DNA from: an uncultured Chitinophagaceae bacterium
Lineage (GTDB): Bacteria > Bacteroidota > Bacteroidia > Chitinophagales > Chitinophagaceae
Direction: 5' to 3'
Assembly: GCA_946479005.1 (NCBI GenBank)
Contig: CAMLEM010000131.1
Coordinates: 1-5,720 of the forward strand
Length of the DNA: 5,720 bases
Shown: in pieces, positions 5,301 to 5,720 of the stretch
Layout of the letters: each line of letters opens with the position of its first letter
How positions within the stretch are numbered: the stretch's first letter is position 1
Notes under the pieces: generated by a model
Told to the model about the DNA's origin: nothing
The model's database searches: none
What the model saw: only the letters and a program-made list of their open reading frames with translations
Position numbers and translations under genes: made by a program

Positions 5301-5720
5301 ATGAAGTACCTCGCGATCGGCGATTCTTATACCATTGGCGAACAGGTGGCCGCGGAAGAGAATTTTCCCAACCAGGTTTTCCGGATGCTCCGGGATAAAG
5401 GTTACGGTATCGCTCAGCCGCGTATCATTGCCACCACCGGCTGGACCACCGATGAACTGGAGGAAGGGATCCGCGCAGCCGGAATCGCCGGGAAGATCGA
5501 AACAGACCAGGACCTGGTGACCCTGCTGATCGGGGTGAACAACCAATACCGGGGCCGTGATGTTGAGGAATACCGTAAGGAGTTTGAAGATCTTTTGCTG
5601 CAGGCTGTTCGTTTTGCCGGCAATAACAAAGAACGGGTGATCGTGTTGTCCATTCCTGACTGGGGTGTTACACCATTTGCAGGAGGAAGGGACAGGGAAC
5701 AGATCGCCCGTGAGATCGAT
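5301..5720 (+). CDS. SGNH/GDSL hydrolase family protein, 3' end outside the window
   Basis: An open frame starts at ATG 5301 and runs without a stop to the last base, giving 140 residues of an incomplete protein. The first block, LAIGDSYTIGE (4-14), is the GDSL motif with the nucleophile Ser9. TTGWTT (45-50) supplies the block II glycine (Gly47), and LIGVNNQYRG (76-85) is block III with the oxyanion Asn80. The segment VLSIPDWGVTPFAGGRD (115-131) is typical of the later part of this family, whose DxxH catalytic block should lie past the right edge. SGNH enzymes are esterases or lipases acting on acyl or acetyl esters; the substrate here cannot be told. No signal peptide is visible because the GDS motif begins at residue 7, so a cytoplasmic enzyme is likely. 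It is preceded by an A/T-rich spacer with a -7 element and no Shine-Dalgarno site. Confidence 0.92.
   Translation, partial: MKYLAIGDSYTIGEQVAAEENFPNQVFRMLRDKGYGIAQPRIIATTGWTTDELEEGIRAAGIAGKIETDQDLVTLLIGVNNQYRGRDVEEYRKEFEDLLLQAVRFAGNNKERVIVLSIPDWGVTPFAGGRDREQIAREID

Overview
The window looks like chromosomal housekeeping DNA from a member of the Bacteroidota, most likely near Chitinophagaceae. The evidence is a DUF2851 protein and a Rossmann/DUF2520 protein (both typical of that phylum), the Bacteroidota form of IscX, a UbiA prenyltransferase coupled to Maf, two exact TAnnTTTG -7 promoter elements, and near absence of classical Shine-Dalgarno sequences. Base composition is even and gene packing is tight. 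I see no RNA genes, CRISPR array, insertion sequence, phage gene or obvious horizontally acquired island. Taxonomy here rests on protein resemblance only.

Layout from left to right. An OsmC-family peroxidase-like gene (2-433, +) converges on a DUF2851 gene (419-1672, -), and their 3' ends overlap by 15 bp. A 143 bp divergent spacer (1673-1815) follows. Next is a rightward pair, a UbiA-family prenyltransferase (1816-2748) and a Maf nucleotide pyrophosphatase (2745-3308), overlapping as ATGA. Maf ends at the exact base next to the end of a leftward block. The two stop codons together form the palindrome TGATCA, which lies in the loop of a small hairpin.

The leftward block reads, in transcription order, Rossmann/DUF2520 protein (5257-4502), a 77 bp gap with a promoter-like element, an adrenodoxin-type [2Fe-2S] ferredoxin (4424-4089), IscX (4069-3827) and a KdsC-like HAD phosphatase (3830-3309, ATGA overlap with iscX). 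A 43 bp divergent spacer then leads to an SGNH/GDSL hydrolase (5301 onward, +), which is cut off by the right edge.

Functionally the window mixes Fe-S cluster assembly or electron transfer (ferredoxin, IscX), envelope and lipid functions (HAD phosphatase of the Kdo-8-P type, UbiA prenyltransferase, SGNH hydrolase) and cell hygiene (OsmC, Maf). No clear new defence or mobile system is visible. The most open questions are the DUF2851 protein, with a nuclease-like acidic motif and a C-terminal cysteine cluster, and the compact ferredoxin-IscX-HAD operon with no other isc genes beside it.
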